A DNA stretch of 64,000 nt. Origin: Cycloclasticus sp. Lineage in GTDB: Bacteria > Pseudomonadota > Gammaproteobacteria > Methylococcales > Cycloclasticaceae. The translations under genes were made by a program, and so were the position numbers. A model generated the notes under the pieces. That model ran no database searches, was not told where the DNA came from, and saw only the letters and a program-made list of their open reading frames with translations. Positions within the stretch are counted from its first letter, which is position 1; every line of letters begins with the position of its first letter. Location of the stretch: contig PADC01000006.1 in assembly GCA_002700385.1 (NCBI GenBank), positions 248,001 to 312,000 of the forward strand, in the 5' to 3' direction. This document shows positions 29,752 through 39,455 of the stretch, piece after piece.

Positions 29752-30639
29752 TTAATCTGGAAAAACGCCGGTAGAAATATAACGGTCACCTCGGTCACAA
29801 ATAATCACAACGAGAGTGGCATGACTTAATCGCTTAGAAAGCTCTAACGCAACGTATGTAGCACCACCGGATGATACGCCGCAAAAAATACCTTCTTTTT
29901 CTGCTAAGGCTCGCATGGTGTTTTCAGCTTGCTGTTGATTAACGTCTATGATTTCATCAACGCGTGTACGATCGTAAATTTTAGGTAAATACTCTTTGGG
30001 CCAACGACGAATTCCAGGAATTTTGGACTCCCCTTCTGGTTGCACCCCTACGATGTGTATCGATGGGTTTTTTTCCTTTAAAAACATTGATGTCCCCATG
30101 ATCGTCCCTGTAGTTCCCATTGAACTCACAAAATGAGTCACTTCTCCGGCAGTGTCACGCCAAATTTCTGGCCCTGTTCCCTTATAGTGAGCTAAAGGAT
30201 TATCAGGGTTTGCAAATTGATCTAAAATCAGACCTTTACCGTCTGATTGCATTTTTCTAGCTAAGTCAATGGCCGCCTCCATGCTGCCTGCAGCTGGCGT
30301 TAAGATAATATCCGCACCATAGGCTTTCATTGATGCTCGACGTTCAGCGCTCATGTTGTCGGGCATAATCAGCGTCAATTGATACCCTTTAATCGCGGCC
30401 GCCATCGCCAAGGCAATGCCCGTATTTCCACTGGTAGCTTCAATCAAACGGTCACCCGGCTTAATATCACCGCGTAATTCCGCTTGTTGAATCATATTAA
30501 TAGCCGGTCTGTCCTTCACTGAACCCGCCGGATTATTACCTTCTAATTTAAGTAAAATATTATTGGATGTTGAATCCATCCGCTGTAATCGTACAAGCGG
30601 TGTGTTTCCCACAAAGTCTTCGATAGTTGGATAAGTCAT
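29752..30639 (-). CDS. cysM: Cysteine synthase B (O-acetylserine sulfhydrylase)
   Basis: This PLP enzyme makes cysteine from O-acetylserine and sulfide or thiosulfate. The 295 residues show the PLP lysine in NPAGSVKDRPA (about residues 36-46), the TSGNTGIALA loop and the SSMGTTGTIMGTS phosphate-binding loop. The length and the GVQPEGESKIPGIRRWP segment resemble CysM rather than CysK. It stands alone, with promoter space shared with the divergent TonB-dependent receptor. Confidence 0.93.
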   Translation of the reverse strand: MTYPTIEDFVGNTPLVRLQRMDSTSNNILLKLEGNNPAGSVKDRPAINMIQQAELRGDIKPGDRLIEATSGNTGIALAMAAAIKGYQLTLIMPDNMSAERRASMKAYGADIILTPAAGSMEAAIDLARKMQSDGKGLILDQFANPDNPLAHYKGTGPEIWRDTAGEVTHFVSSMGTTGTIMGTSMFLKEKNPSIHIVGVQPEGESKIPGIRRWPKEYLPKIYDRTRVDEIIDVNQQQAENTMRALAEKEGIFCGVSSGGATYVALELSKRLSHATLVVIICDRGDRYISTGVFPD

Positions 30640-30710
30640 TTAATCACTTTAGAAAAAATTTGAAAGGCAGGTTATCACACCTTGCTAAGCATCTTAATAG
30701 TTTTAGGTTA

Positions 30711-30740
30711 TGTACTTAGTACAACCGACTTATGATAAAC
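30711..30740 (+). promoter_or_regulatory. Palindrome and -10 element upstream of the TonB-dependent receptor
   Basis: A perfect 13-base palindrome TGTACTTAGTACA (30711-30723) sits just upstream of a -10-like TATGAT near 30731. Its position between the expected -35 and -10 elements suggests a repressor or activator site. The regulator is not identified. Confidence 0.4.
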
Positions 30741-30769
30741 TTTTTGAAAAAAGAACATCATATTGATCA

Positions 30770-32833
30770 ATGAACCCCGTTAAAAATTCGCCACTAAACA
30801 AGTATCACCCACTATCGTGTTTTTTCATTTTCTTTTTCTGTCAAACCCTCTTAGCGAAGGAGTTTGAGGAACTGGTTTTTTTTGATACTGACATCCCCGT
30901 TGTTTTATCAGCTACGCGCTTAGCACAACCGCAAACAGAAGCTCCTGCCTCAATCACTATTATCGATCGAGAAATGATCAAACTATCGGGAGCCAAAGCC
31001 ATCCCCGAACTTTTTAGACTCGTACCCGGCATGCATGTTAGTCATTTTCGTGGTAATAAACCGGTGGTCGGCTATCAAGGGCTCAGCAGCGAATACCCAC
31101 AAGGAGTGCAAGTGTTAATTGATGGCCGCTCAGTATATAGCCCTCTATTCGGTGGCGTTGACTGGTCAAATATCCCACTTGTGCTGGAAGATATTGAAAG
31201 AATTGAGATTATCCGTGGCGCTAACGGCTCATCCTTCGGGTCTAATGCCTTTCAAGCCGTTATCAATATAACAACGTCTCACGCTGTACAAACCGATGGT
31301 CTTCAAGTCAAAAGTACGCTGGGTGAGAGGGGATATCAACGAACACTCTTCAGAGGTGGATTTTCTTTTGGCGACCTTGATATTCGACTCACTGGATCTC
31401 ATCTTGATGATAATGGGTATGCTAATAACGACGATGATTCTCGCCAAGACTTATTAACCGGGCGGGTCGACTACCAGATAACCCATCAAGATAATTTACA
31501 GCTAAATTTCGGTGTTGTTAATACACTAAAAGAAACTCACACACCGGGTACTTTGCTAGACCCTTTCGACCCGCCCAGACACATTGATGAATCAAACCAT
31601 TCACTTCATGCTCGATGGGAACATTCAACAATGGATAATCAACTGTTTATTACTCAGGCGTCTTATACCCGGCATTTGAGCAAAGATAAATTTTCATCAT
31701 TTTACGATGCAGCTAACCTGGGTATAGGATTGCTTGGAAACACTGTATCTCACCTTGATTACACCGGCCACTATGATCGTTACGATATTGAATTTGAACA
31801 TCAACGCCATCTTAATGAACAAGTTCGTCTCTCCTGGGGCCTGGGCCTCAGGAATGACCGCGTTTATTTGCCCGGTCTACTGTCTTCAGAAAAAAAGTTT
31901 AATCATTCCCTTCAACGACTTTTCAGCAATGTCGAATGGCGCCCAACTGATAAGTTAATCATCAATGCGGGTGCGCTATGGGAGCATAGCCAACTATCCG
32001 GAGATAGTTTATCACCCAGATTAGCTCTCAACTACTTGCTTACACCCACTCAAAGTCTAAGGGCTTCAGCTTTACACGCTGTCAGATCACCGGTTATTGT
32101 TGAAAACAACATACTCACTGACATCCCTTTAGAATCCCTTACAACACCTGGGCTTGTGTTGACTCAGCCCTTTCTAAGAAGTCAATCGGGGCTTGACCCG
32201 GAAACCGTAGATTCTATTGAGGTTGGCTACCATGGGCTATTTATTGACAACGCACTCACCTTAGACATCAAGTTATTTAGAAATGAATATGACAAACTGA
32301 TTGATACCACAGACCAAAACACGGCCGCCAACCTCACCCTGTTTGGAGCACCCCTTGGTAATGTCAACCTTGGCTTAGATCTCCATACAATTGACAATCT
32401 CTTTTATGCAAACGTTAATGGCTATGAAATCGAAATAAACTATCGGCCCGATAGAAACAATATGGTACATATAGGTTATGCCTATAATCACACCAACGTG
32501 GGCCATGTCAGCAATAACAGTCTTAAAAACCTTCTTTTCTCTGTACCGACGGATGTTTTTAATATTCTGGCCTCTCATACCTTTAAAAATAAGATATGGA
32601 GCAGCGTTGCTTTTTATTACACCGGTAGTATGGAATATTTAAACTCTGGTAACCCGCAAGGCCCTATGAGGCGTTTAGATTTTAATGCTGGAAAAACTGT
32701 CAACCTGTCACCCCATCAGGAGCTTGAGCTCAGTTTCCATTTACAATTGGCACTTGATAAAAACACAGACTTCCTACGGGAATTTAACCTTGATAATCGA
32801 GCCTTTTTCGAAATTAGCTATGCCTACAATTAA
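30770..32833 (+). CDS. TonB-dependent outer-membrane receptor
   Basis: The 687 residues carry a signal peptide (about residues 1-29, ending LLAKEF), a plug domain (about residues 45-165; SATRLAQPQTEAPASITIIDREMI, VQVLIDGRSVYSPLF, IERIEIIRGANGSSFGSNAFQAVINI) and a beta-barrel with alternating strands ending in FFEISYAYN. The substrate is not evident; the plug resembles receptors of the BtuB/FepA type but lacks a clear ligand hint. It begins an apparent operon with a solitary periplasmic binding protein and a hybrid histidine kinase. That context suggests a sensing role or substrate-linked signalling. Confidence 0.85.
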   Translation: MNPVKNSPLNKYHPLSCFFIFFFCQTLLAKEFEELVFFDTDIPVVLSATRLAQPQTEAPASITIIDREMIKLSGAKAIPELFRLVPGMHVSHFRGNKPVVGYQGLSSEYPQGVQVLIDGRSVYSPLFGGVDWSNIPLVLEDIERIEIIRGANGSSFGSNAFQAVINITTSHAVQTDGLQVKSTLGERGYQRTLFRGGFSFGDLDIRLTGSHLDDNGYANNDDDSRQDLLTGRVDYQITHQDNLQLNFGVVNTLKETHTPGTLLDPFDPPRHIDESNHSLHARWEHSTMDNQLFITQASYTRHLSKDKFSSFYDAANLGIGLLGNTVSHLDYTGHYDRYDIEFEHQRHLNEQVRLSWGLGLRNDRVYLPGLLSSEKKFNHSLQRLFSNVEWRPTDKLIINAGALWEHSQLSGDSLSPRLALNYLLTPTQSLRASALHAVRSPVIVENNILTDIPLESLTTPGLVLTQPFLRSQSGLDPETVDSIEVGYHGLFIDNALTLDIKLFRNEYDKLIDTTDQNTAANLTLFGAPLGNVNLGLDLHTIDNLFYANVNGYEIEINYRPDRNNMVHIGYAYNHTNVGHVSNNSLKNLLFSVPTDVFNILASHTFKNKIWSSVAFYYTGSMEYLNSGNPQGPMRRLDFNAGKTVNLSPHQELELSFHLQLALDKNTDFLREFNLDNRAFFEISYAYN

Positions 32834-32854
32834 AGACCAACGGTAATACCTGTT

Positions 32855-33799
32855 TTGTATTCCGAAATAAAATCATGTCTCGTAAGGCTCCTGCTATTTG
32901 CAGCGATTCTAATTCCAACAGCATCATTCGGCCAACATGTCACCATTATTTATGATAAAAATAATCAATATCAAAGTCGCTTCCTAAAACTGCTCTCGGC
33001 ACAACTTGTATCTAAGAAAAGTTTAACGTTAACAACTCTGTCAACCGATAAATTACCCATCCCTCATCTTAAAAAGGCGCCGATAGACTTAATCGTTAAT
33101 CTTGATAACGAAACAACCCAATCACTGATTTCATCCAACGTAGAAACAACCTTCTTTCACGCCTTAACCACTTTATCACGAACCAAGAAGTTTGTTTCTT
33201 GCTTACCCAACTGTAAAAACAAACACCCAAATCATTATTTTTTCGTCTTAGACCAACCAGCTTTTCGGCAACTCAAATTAATACAACTGATTAACCCGAA
33301 CTATCGAAAAATTGGAGTACTCGCGACACCTCAATCTAAAGACCTGATCACGAAAATAAAACGTATTGCCTCACTCAACAAACTCATAATTAACGACTAC
33401 GTCAGTAACACCACAGACGTTCGTTACCAAATAGATGACGTTTCAAAATCATCGGATATCATTTTGGCCACAGCCGACACGGGTATCTATAACACAGCAT
33501 CACTTTCTCAAATTTTACTGACCAGTTATCGATACAAAACACCTATTATCGGTTTTTCTAAGGGCTTCATTAAAGCCGGCGCTCTTGCTGGTTCGGTGAG
33601 TAACATTGAACAACTGGCTCAGCACTTAGCTGAACAGATATTACAGTTTAAAACGGCGAATGACTTTTTATTTGACAGCATCATTTATCCACGATATTTC
33701 GATGTCCTAAGCAATAGGAATGTTGCTAAAAGTTTAAATTTGCATTTTCCTGATGATGTTGTCTTAAAAGCACAATTAATGGCTGATGAATCTTCTTGA
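32855..33799 (+). CDS. ABC-type substrate-binding-like periplasmic protein
   Basis: The 314 residues have a signal peptide (about residues 8-26, ending ASFG) and two lobes resembling the ABC_sub_bind family: HVTIIYDKNNQYQSRFLKLL in lobe 1, and NPNYRKIGVLATPQSKDLITKIKRIA then TPIIGFSKGFIKAGALAGSVSNIEQLAQHLA in lobe 2. No permease or ATPase gene is near, so it is probably not part of a transporter. The start used is a TTG at 32855. The 3' end overlaps the kinase gene by 14 bases, so it may deliver ligand to the kinase. Confidence 0.75.
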   Translation: MYSEIKSCLVRLLLFAAILIPTASFGQHVTIIYDKNNQYQSRFLKLLSAQLVSKKSLTLTTLSTDKLPIPHLKKAPIDLIVNLDNETTQSLISSNVETTFFHALTTLSRTKKFVSCLPNCKNKHPNHYFFVLDQPAFRQLKLIQLINPNYRKIGVLATPQSKDLITKIKRIASLNKLIINDYVSNTTDVRYQIDDVSKSSDIILATADTGIYNTASLSQILLTSYRYKTPIIGFSKGFIKAGALAGSVSNIEQLAQHLAEQILQFKTANDFLFDSIIYPRYFDVLSNRNVAKSLNLHFPDDVVLKAQLMADESS

Positions 33800-36125
33800 C
33801 CGATTGCAACTAAAAGATAAGCTGCTTCTTTTAGGGCTGCTTCCCGCTGCAGGACTCGCAATTATTTTAGCGGCGTACCTTACCTCAACGCGCTTAAATG
33901 ATATGTATGAACTACTGCATAAAACGAATGAAAATTTATCCAATTCAATTGCCCAATCCAGTGTCAATGGCGTTTTTTCAGGTGACACTGAAGCACTCGA
34001 TGCCTTGCTTCAAAAAGTTATCCGGGAACCTGATCTCATTTCCATTAAGATCACAGACAAGAATGGAACCGTTTTATCCAGAGCAACCAACCAACTGGCG
34101 TCCCCTTCTGCACTGCACGAGCATTCAAAAACAATCATTCAGCCCATTAAAGTAAAATCAATCGCCGAAACAAATGAAGTGGATAATTTACTGGTTGCAC
34201 CCCCGGTTAAAACCTCCGAAACAATTGGTTATGTCACGCTGAATCTTTCATATGCTGCCATACAACAACGACAGAGAAAAATATTAGCGAATACAATTTA
34301 TATAACTTTATCTCTATTTTTTGCCATTGCGCTGATTGCAAAATATTTCAGCAACGCAATACGCCGCCCCATTCTTCAATTAACCACCGATGTCAGGAAT
34401 ATTTCTGAAGGAAATTACTCTCCTCCAAGTCTTATTAGACGTAGAAAAAGCAAAGATGAAATTGCAATCCTCTCTAATGGTGTCCACGACATGGCTCGAC
34501 AAATCAGTGACCATCAGAAAGTTTTACAAGAGAAAATTGATGAAGCAACACAAGAGTTACGTTTACAAAATGATAAGTTGTTTTCAGCTCAAGAAGAAAT
34601 CGTTAAATCCGCAGACGCTAAATCACGGTTTATTTCACATATCAGCCACGAAATACGCACGCCGCTAAATGGCATCATTGGTTTCCTTGAAATGATCCAA
34701 CAAACCAAACTCGATAGTGAACAAATAAAACTCCTTAATGCTTCCTACTTATCGTCAAAAAATCTGCTCACTATAGTCAATGAAGTACTCGATTTTGCTC
34801 AACTTGAAGCGGGCAAAGTTCTCATCAATAAAACAAACTTTGAGCTCAAAAAAGCAGTTCAGGACTCCTTATTGCTTTTATCTAGTCAAGCCAAGGCAAA
34901 TGAAGTGACGATTAATTATCACCAAGACCCTGATGTTCCAAAACATATACACCAAGATGCTGTGAAATTTGGTCAGATACTCATTAATCTTGTCAGCAAT
35001 GCCATCAAATACTCTCATCGTTCCACTGTCACCGTTCAAATAAAAGTTAATGCCCAGAAAAAAAATGCCATCGATGTTAGCGTGATCGATCATGGTATCG
35101 GTATTAATGAAGAAGATATCAAACAACTTTTCAAAGAATATTCTCAACTTGACGGCGCAACCAGTGATCAGGGAAGCGGCTTAGGTTTAGTCATTACAAA
35201 ACAATTACTAAACGCTTTACATGGCACCATCGAAGTAAACAGCGCCTTAGGCAAAGGCTCAACATTCACATTCACTTTGCCATTTACAGCAGTAAAAGAC
35301 AGTTATATTCAACTCAAAGCCGAAACAGAAGACACGTTGCCCGATTTAACGTCATTGAATGTATTAGTAGCCGATGATAATGAAATTAATCGCTTATTAC
35401 TCGGCACCTTATTGGAAAGGCAACAGGCTACCGTCACCTGCGTTAACGATGGCCAACAAGCGATTGAAAAGGCTAGTCAACAACCTTTTGATCTCATGTT
35501 GTTCGATTTAAGAATGCCTATCAAAATGGGGAACGAAGCATTATTTGAAATTCGTAACCAGCCGGATAACCCCAATTATAAAACACCAGCCATTGCCATT
35601 ACTGCCCACATTACGTCTGGCGAAGAAAAAGCACAGCATATCAACTCATTTGATGGCTACCTTATAAAGCCCATTGATCAAACGGAATTTTTTATTCTGG
35701 TTGAGCAGCTTCTAAAAGAACATGATTATGCTATACAACCTTTTGTTTTACCCAAAAAAAACGATCCATCAGACACTGAAAATAATTTTTTTGATTATGA
35801 TTTAGCGAAGCGGAGTATGAACTCTGATCCCGCCTTTATGCTTGTGATGCTGGAAAAGTTCTTCTCTGAACTCCCTAAACAAAATGAAAAAATCCAAGCC
35901 TTAATCAAACAAGAGGAATTTATTGAAGCCGCTGAAATAACACATAAAGTCCATGGATCGGCGGCCTATTGCGGGACACCCGCGTTAAAAAAATCGGCCA
36001 AACAGCTTGAAATTGCCCTAAGAGAAAAAGATGAGGAAAAAATTCGCTTATCTCATAAGAGATTTTATCTTGATATAAAAACATTACTGATACATAGAAA
36101 AAACATTCTAACGCCACTGAAATAA
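33786..36125 (+). CDS. BarA-type hybrid sensor histidine kinase
   Basis: The 779 residues contain two membrane helices (about 12-32 and 167-187) around a periplasmic loop of about 135 residues. A HAMP domain follows (187-245), then HisKA with the phospho-His288 in SHISHEIRTPLNG, HATPase_c (N, G1 and G2 boxes; NLVSNAIKYS, DHGIGI, SGLGLVI), a receiver domain with Asp574, and a C-terminal Hpt domain with His720 in THKVHGS. This is the domain order of BarA/GacS-like kinases. It would pass phosphate to a separate response regulator not found here. The adjacent binding protein and receptor may supply its signal. Confidence 0.92.
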   Translation: MNLLDRLQLKDKLLLLGLLPAAGLAIILAAYLTSTRLNDMYELLHKTNENLSNSIAQSSVNGVFSGDTEALDALLQKVIREPDLISIKITDKNGTVLSRATNQLASPSALHEHSKTIIQPIKVKSIAETNEVDNLLVAPPVKTSETIGYVTLNLSYAAIQQRQRKILANTIYITLSLFFAIALIAKYFSNAIRRPILQLTTDVRNISEGNYSPPSLIRRRKSKDEIAILSNGVHDMARQISDHQKVLQEKIDEATQELRLQNDKLFSAQEEIVKSADAKSRFISHISHEIRTPLNGIIGFLEMIQQTKLDSEQIKLLNASYLSSKNLLTIVNEVLDFAQLEAGKVLINKTNFELKKAVQDSLLLLSSQAKANEVTINYHQDPDVPKHIHQDAVKFGQILINLVSNAIKYSHRSTVTVQIKVNAQKKNAIDVSVIDHGIGINEEDIKQLFKEYSQLDGATSDQGSGLGLVITKQLLNALHGTIEVNSALGKGSTFTFTLPFTAVKDSYIQLKAETEDTLPDLTSLNVLVADDNEINRLLLGTLLERQQATVTCVNDGQQAIEKASQQPFDLMLFDLRMPIKMGNEALFEIRNQPDNPNYKTPAIAITAHITSGEEKAQHINSFDGYLIKPIDQTEFFILVEQLLKEHDYAIQPFVLPKKNDPSDTENNFFDYDLAKRSMNSDPAFMLVMLEKFFSELPKQNEKIQALIKQEEFIEAAEITHKVHGSAAYCGTPALKKSAKQLEIALREKDEEKIRLSHKRFYLDIKTLLIHRKNILTPLK

Positions 36126-36152
36126 CTGTTTAAAACCGGCTCTTTAGGTATT

Positions 36153-37910
36153 TCATTTATTAGATACAACGGCGCCCCAAGAATCAAAAAAGTACAACGG
36201 TTCACAAACTGCCTGCATAGCTGGGCTTCTCCAATCACCTAAGAGCAGCCCATGCAAGCGAAGACCTTGACTGCTTTTTAACTCATTTATTTGCTCAATG
36301 ACATGGTCTTGCATGGGAAAACGCCCATCACTGATCAGTAAAATATCTGTTTTATTCCATACTTTTTGCTTCTGTTTCCGTATTGCCTTAAGCAAAGGAG
36401 CCACCACATAGGTCCCCCCATGAAAAGAGGTTTTGAGAACCGTTAATAAATCACTTAGGTCCGCTTTAGCAAGATCTAATTCATATTCAACAACGTCGTC
36501 AGGACCTGAAAACATATACAGATAACACGGGCGTTGCTCCTTCGATGCCATAAACAGGATTTCCAGCACAAGCGACTTAGCAAGACTCTCGGGCTTTCCC
36601 TGCATAGAAGCCGATGTATCTAAACAAATAATAATGGGGCCCTTACCCATTATTTCCTGCTTCTCAGGGTTGATGTCTTCTTCACTATTAACCGCTTGTC
36701 GGCCGTTTTTGTTAAACCGTAAGCCTTGATACTGATAACAAAGGAGCTGCCTTTCTGCATAGCGAGCAAGCCATAGGGACTTTAGGGCGTGATACCCTAA
36801 TTTTGCATATTCAACCGGCAACATCCGACTGATCTCATTGCTCCTTTCCAACCCCCCTGTTTCCATAACAACTCGAGGCACACCTTGCCTCCTCCGTTTT
36901 CGTTTTTTCGACCGAACCGTGTGATCAGTGCCCTTCTCTTCAAGTGTTTCTTTTCGCCCCAGTCGACGGATGAGTGCTTTCAGTTCCGGTAGTGGTTGAA
37001 TCAGTTGTCGATAATACAGAATTTCTTGCCAATCTTGAGTTGCTAATTGTCCGCGCGTTAGATCCCATCCTCTTCCTGATAAACCAACAGAATCAGAAAA
37101 AGAACGGGAAAACTCACCCCAATGACTGATTAAATCTTGCCACTTTTTGCCTGGGTCAACCTCAATACTAGACGCTGATGTGTTTTTTTTTAATGAACTT
37201 ACGTTCTTAACCTCTCCTGGTGCCCATGCGTTTGTTTCATCCTTAGTCGGCAATAACGGGGCGGCTTTACCCTCCTCATCCAAATCGATAGAAGGCTCTG
37301 ATTTATCAAGTCTCGTGTTATCAGTTGGCGTCCGATGTTCATCTGGCGTGAAAGCATCAGAGTGTTTATCTTTAGCCAATGTATTGACCGGATTAGATCG
37401 TTCTTGTTGTTCTTGTTGTTCTTGTTGTTCTTGTTGTTCTTGTTGTTCTTGTTGTTCTTGTTGTTCTTGTTGTTCTTGTTGCTTTGAGCCCTGCGCGTCG
37501 CCATCATCCGGGTTTTTAAAATCAGATTCCCGTTCACGCTTAGTTTGCTGCTGAGTTAATTTATCAATAAAGCCATCCGGTTTTATTTTGAAATATTCTT
37601 CTGCGGTGACGACCCCTTCACAAATATCAAGCAACACTTGATCTGTTAACGCTTCTTGATCACGGCAATAACTGGCGATATTCACTGCCTCCAGCCTTTT
37701 AAGTAACGTTATTTTAATTCGATGTTCTGGCCAACACAGCGCGTCATGACGGGGAAGATCACCCTTAAGTAAGGCTTCACGCCATTGTAAAACGCCGTTC
37801 ACTCGCTCTAATAAATCACCATGCGGCAATGAAATAACGATGCTGTACAGTGAATCAGGCAATTGATCAAGAACTTGGTAACGCTGTTCAATTAACCCCA
37901 AGTCCTTCAT
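36153..37910 (-). CDS. viaA: VWA domain protein ViaA
   Basis: ViaA is the von Willebrand A partner of the MoxR-type AAA protein RavA. In E. coli the pair interacts with respiratory complexes. The 585 residues end in a VWA domain with the MIDAS motif DTSASMQG (in IICLDTSASMQGKP) and the later LLISDGRFPM segment. The middle is a low-complexity, charged linker with a perfect 9-fold (QQE) run encoded by nine 9-base units at 37401-37481. The protein is longer than the E. coli one (about 483 residues), mainly because of this linker. It follows ravA by 15 bases at the end of the nitrate operon. Confidence 0.85.
   Translation of the reverse strand: MKDLGLIEQRYQVLDQLPDSLYSIVISLPHGDLLERVNGVLQWREALLKGDLPRHDALCWPEHRIKITLLKRLEAVNIASYCRDQEALTDQVLLDICEGVVTAEEYFKIKPDGFIDKLTQQQTKRERESDFKNPDDGDAQGSKQQEQQEQQEQQEQQEQQEQQEQQEQQERSNPVNTLAKDKHSDAFTPDEHRTPTDNTRLDKSEPSIDLDEEGKAAPLLPTKDETNAWAPGEVKNVSSLKKNTSASSIEVDPGKKWQDLISHWGEFSRSFSDSVGLSGRGWDLTRGQLATQDWQEILYYRQLIQPLPELKALIRRLGRKETLEEKGTDHTVRSKKRKRRRQGVPRVVMETGGLERSNEISRMLPVEYAKLGYHALKSLWLARYAERQLLCYQYQGLRFNKNGRQAVNSEEDINPEKQEIMGKGPIIICLDTSASMQGKPESLAKSLVLEILFMASKEQRPCYLYMFSGPDDVVEYELDLAKADLSDLLTVLKTSFHGGTYVVAPLLKAIRKQKQKVWNKTDILLISDGRFPMQDHVIEQINELKSSQGLRLHGLLLGDWRSPAMQAVCEPLYFFDSWGAVVSNK
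37401..37481. repeat. Nine perfect 9-base tandem repeats inside viaA
   Basis: The unit TTCTTGTTG is repeated exactly nine times without change. On the coding strand it reads CAACAAGAA and encodes (QQE)9. Because the unit is a multiple of three, length changes keep the frame and only alter the linker. Confidence 0.95.
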
Positions 37911-37925
37911 ATCAGCCTGGTTAAT

Positions 37926-39455
37926 TTACTCATCCGTTGTGGGTAAGCTTTTGTAACGATCTAATAAACCACTCAACCGGTTCAATAAACTCTCCACCTG
38001 TTCTATCGATTTTTCCAAACTATTAGTTGCCGTTATGATAAAAGCAGGGTCTAACCAAAGGTGTTCGCCGATATCTGTCTGCAAATTGCATTGCTGAGCA
38101 ATGAGTTTTTCTTTAAATTGCTCAATATCCTGCTTTAAATGGGATAACTCACGTACTCGGCCTTCAATAAATCCGCGTTCATGTTGTTTAAATTCCATAC
38201 AAGGCGAATTAAACACTTCGGTGATCAGCACATTATCCGGATCGGCGACATATTCATCTATATGACGCCATTTACCCTTGATGTGGGTTTGTTGATAACG
38301 ATCATCAAAAAACTGTTCTAACAACTCTTTATAAGTGTAACCTTGATCAGCCAGGCGTCTATCAGCTTGGCCCGGCGGAGCTAAATACAAGGGTAAGCCG
38401 TTGCGCTCACGGCGTTGCATGAATGAGGCTTGAGCGGTCTGCTCACCAAGAGCATTCAGATACAAGGGTTGACCTTTCTCATTTAATACAGCCACTTCTG
38501 TTGTTGAATCTTTATGTAGTACCGTTTCCCAAGTCGACACTAATTTATCTAGTCGCTCAAAATTAAATCCACTGCTGCCCAAACTTAAATGCGTTTCAAA
38601 CCAATTGGCGATGATCTCCCTTTGTTCTGGCTCATCCCACAAACAATGTTGAAGTAACCAACACTCCCATACACCAACCGATTCACTTCCGTTGGTAAAA
38701 GCAGCCACTTTTAAAAGCTTTACAGCCTTACGCCAACGCCTATCAGATATATACAAAGAAATCGTTTCAGCATGCAGCCTGAAGGCCTGCAATAAATCCA
38801 TCACATCATCTGTTATTGTAATGTCGGTTATTTTTTGCTGAATGCGGTGTACTTCTTCCAGCGTCAGCTGGTCCGCTTTATCAGGTGCTTGAAAATCTTC
38901 ATCCGTTAACCTTAAAAGGTGATGAAATTGTTCAGATGAAACACTGTCAACTTGAAACCGACATAAAAAACGATCATAAAGAGCTGCCAAACCGGCCTCA
39001 TCGGGTAATTCATTACTTGCGGCAACAACTGATATGAGAGGTATCGTATAACGCTTATCGCCATTATCAAACTGGCGCTCATTTAATATGGTGAGCAACG
39101 CGTTAAGAATGGCACTGTTCGCTTTAAAAATTTCGTCAATGAACGAGATGGTGGATGAAGGGAGGTAATTTTCAGTCAACCGCCGGTACTGATCATTTTC
39201 CAATGACTTAATGGATAAGGGGCCAAACAGTTCTTCTGGAACTGAAAAACGCGTTAATAAACGCTCAAAATAATCACCCTCTTTAAAAGCCCAATGCAAT
39301 CGCTCTGCCAAGACACTTTTCGCAGTACCATGGGGACCAAGCAGCAGGCTGTTTTCACCAGCAAGCGCCGATAACACAATCAACTTTAACGGCGTTTCTC
39401 GTTCTATTAACCCTTGATTAAGTGTCTCGAGAAGGCGTTGAAGCCTTATTTTCAT
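37926..39455 (-). CDS. ravA: MoxR-family AAA ATPase RavA
   Basis: RavA is a hexameric MoxR-type ATPase that works with ViaA. The 509 residues show the Walker A GPHGTAKS (about residues 39-46), Walker B in STISFIDEIFKAN, the sensor 1 stretch VVAASNELPD, and the lid region. The C-terminal part with coiled-coil segments resembles the LARA/ATPase-associated domain of RavA. In E. coli the pair modulates respiratory complexes and Fe-S enzymes. Here it is directly downstream of the Fe-S membrane subunit of a nitrate reductase, with no gap, so it is likely a dedicated chaperone. Confidence 0.88.
   Translation of the reverse strand: MKIRLQRLLETLNQGLIERETPLKLIVLSALAGENSLLLGPHGTAKSVLAERLHWAFKEGDYFERLLTRFSVPEELFGPLSIKSLENDQYRRLTENYLPSSTISFIDEIFKANSAILNALLTILNERQFDNGDKRYTIPLISVVAASNELPDEAGLAALYDRFLCRFQVDSVSSEQFHHLLRLTDEDFQAPDKADQLTLEEVHRIQQKITDITITDDVMDLLQAFRLHAETISLYISDRRWRKAVKLLKVAAFTNGSESVGVWECWLLQHCLWDEPEQREIIANWFETHLSLGSSGFNFERLDKLVSTWETVLHKDSTTEVAVLNEKGQPLYLNALGEQTAQASFMQRRERNGLPLYLAPPGQADRRLADQGYTYKELLEQFFDDRYQQTHIKGKWRHIDEYVADPDNVLITEVFNSPCMEFKQHERGFIEGRVRELSHLKQDIEQFKEKLIAQQCNLQTDIGEHLWLDPAFIITATNSLEKSIEQVESLLNRLSGLLDRYKSLPTTDE

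Noticed and set aside
37401-37481. Possible CRISPR array
   Set aside because: The repeats are contiguous and identical with no spacers, and they encode a QQE linker in frame.
37147-37554. ORFs rich in SCC or NNK on both strands at the viaA repeat
   Set aside because: They are other-frame readings of the 9-base tandem repeat inside viaA and have no independent support.
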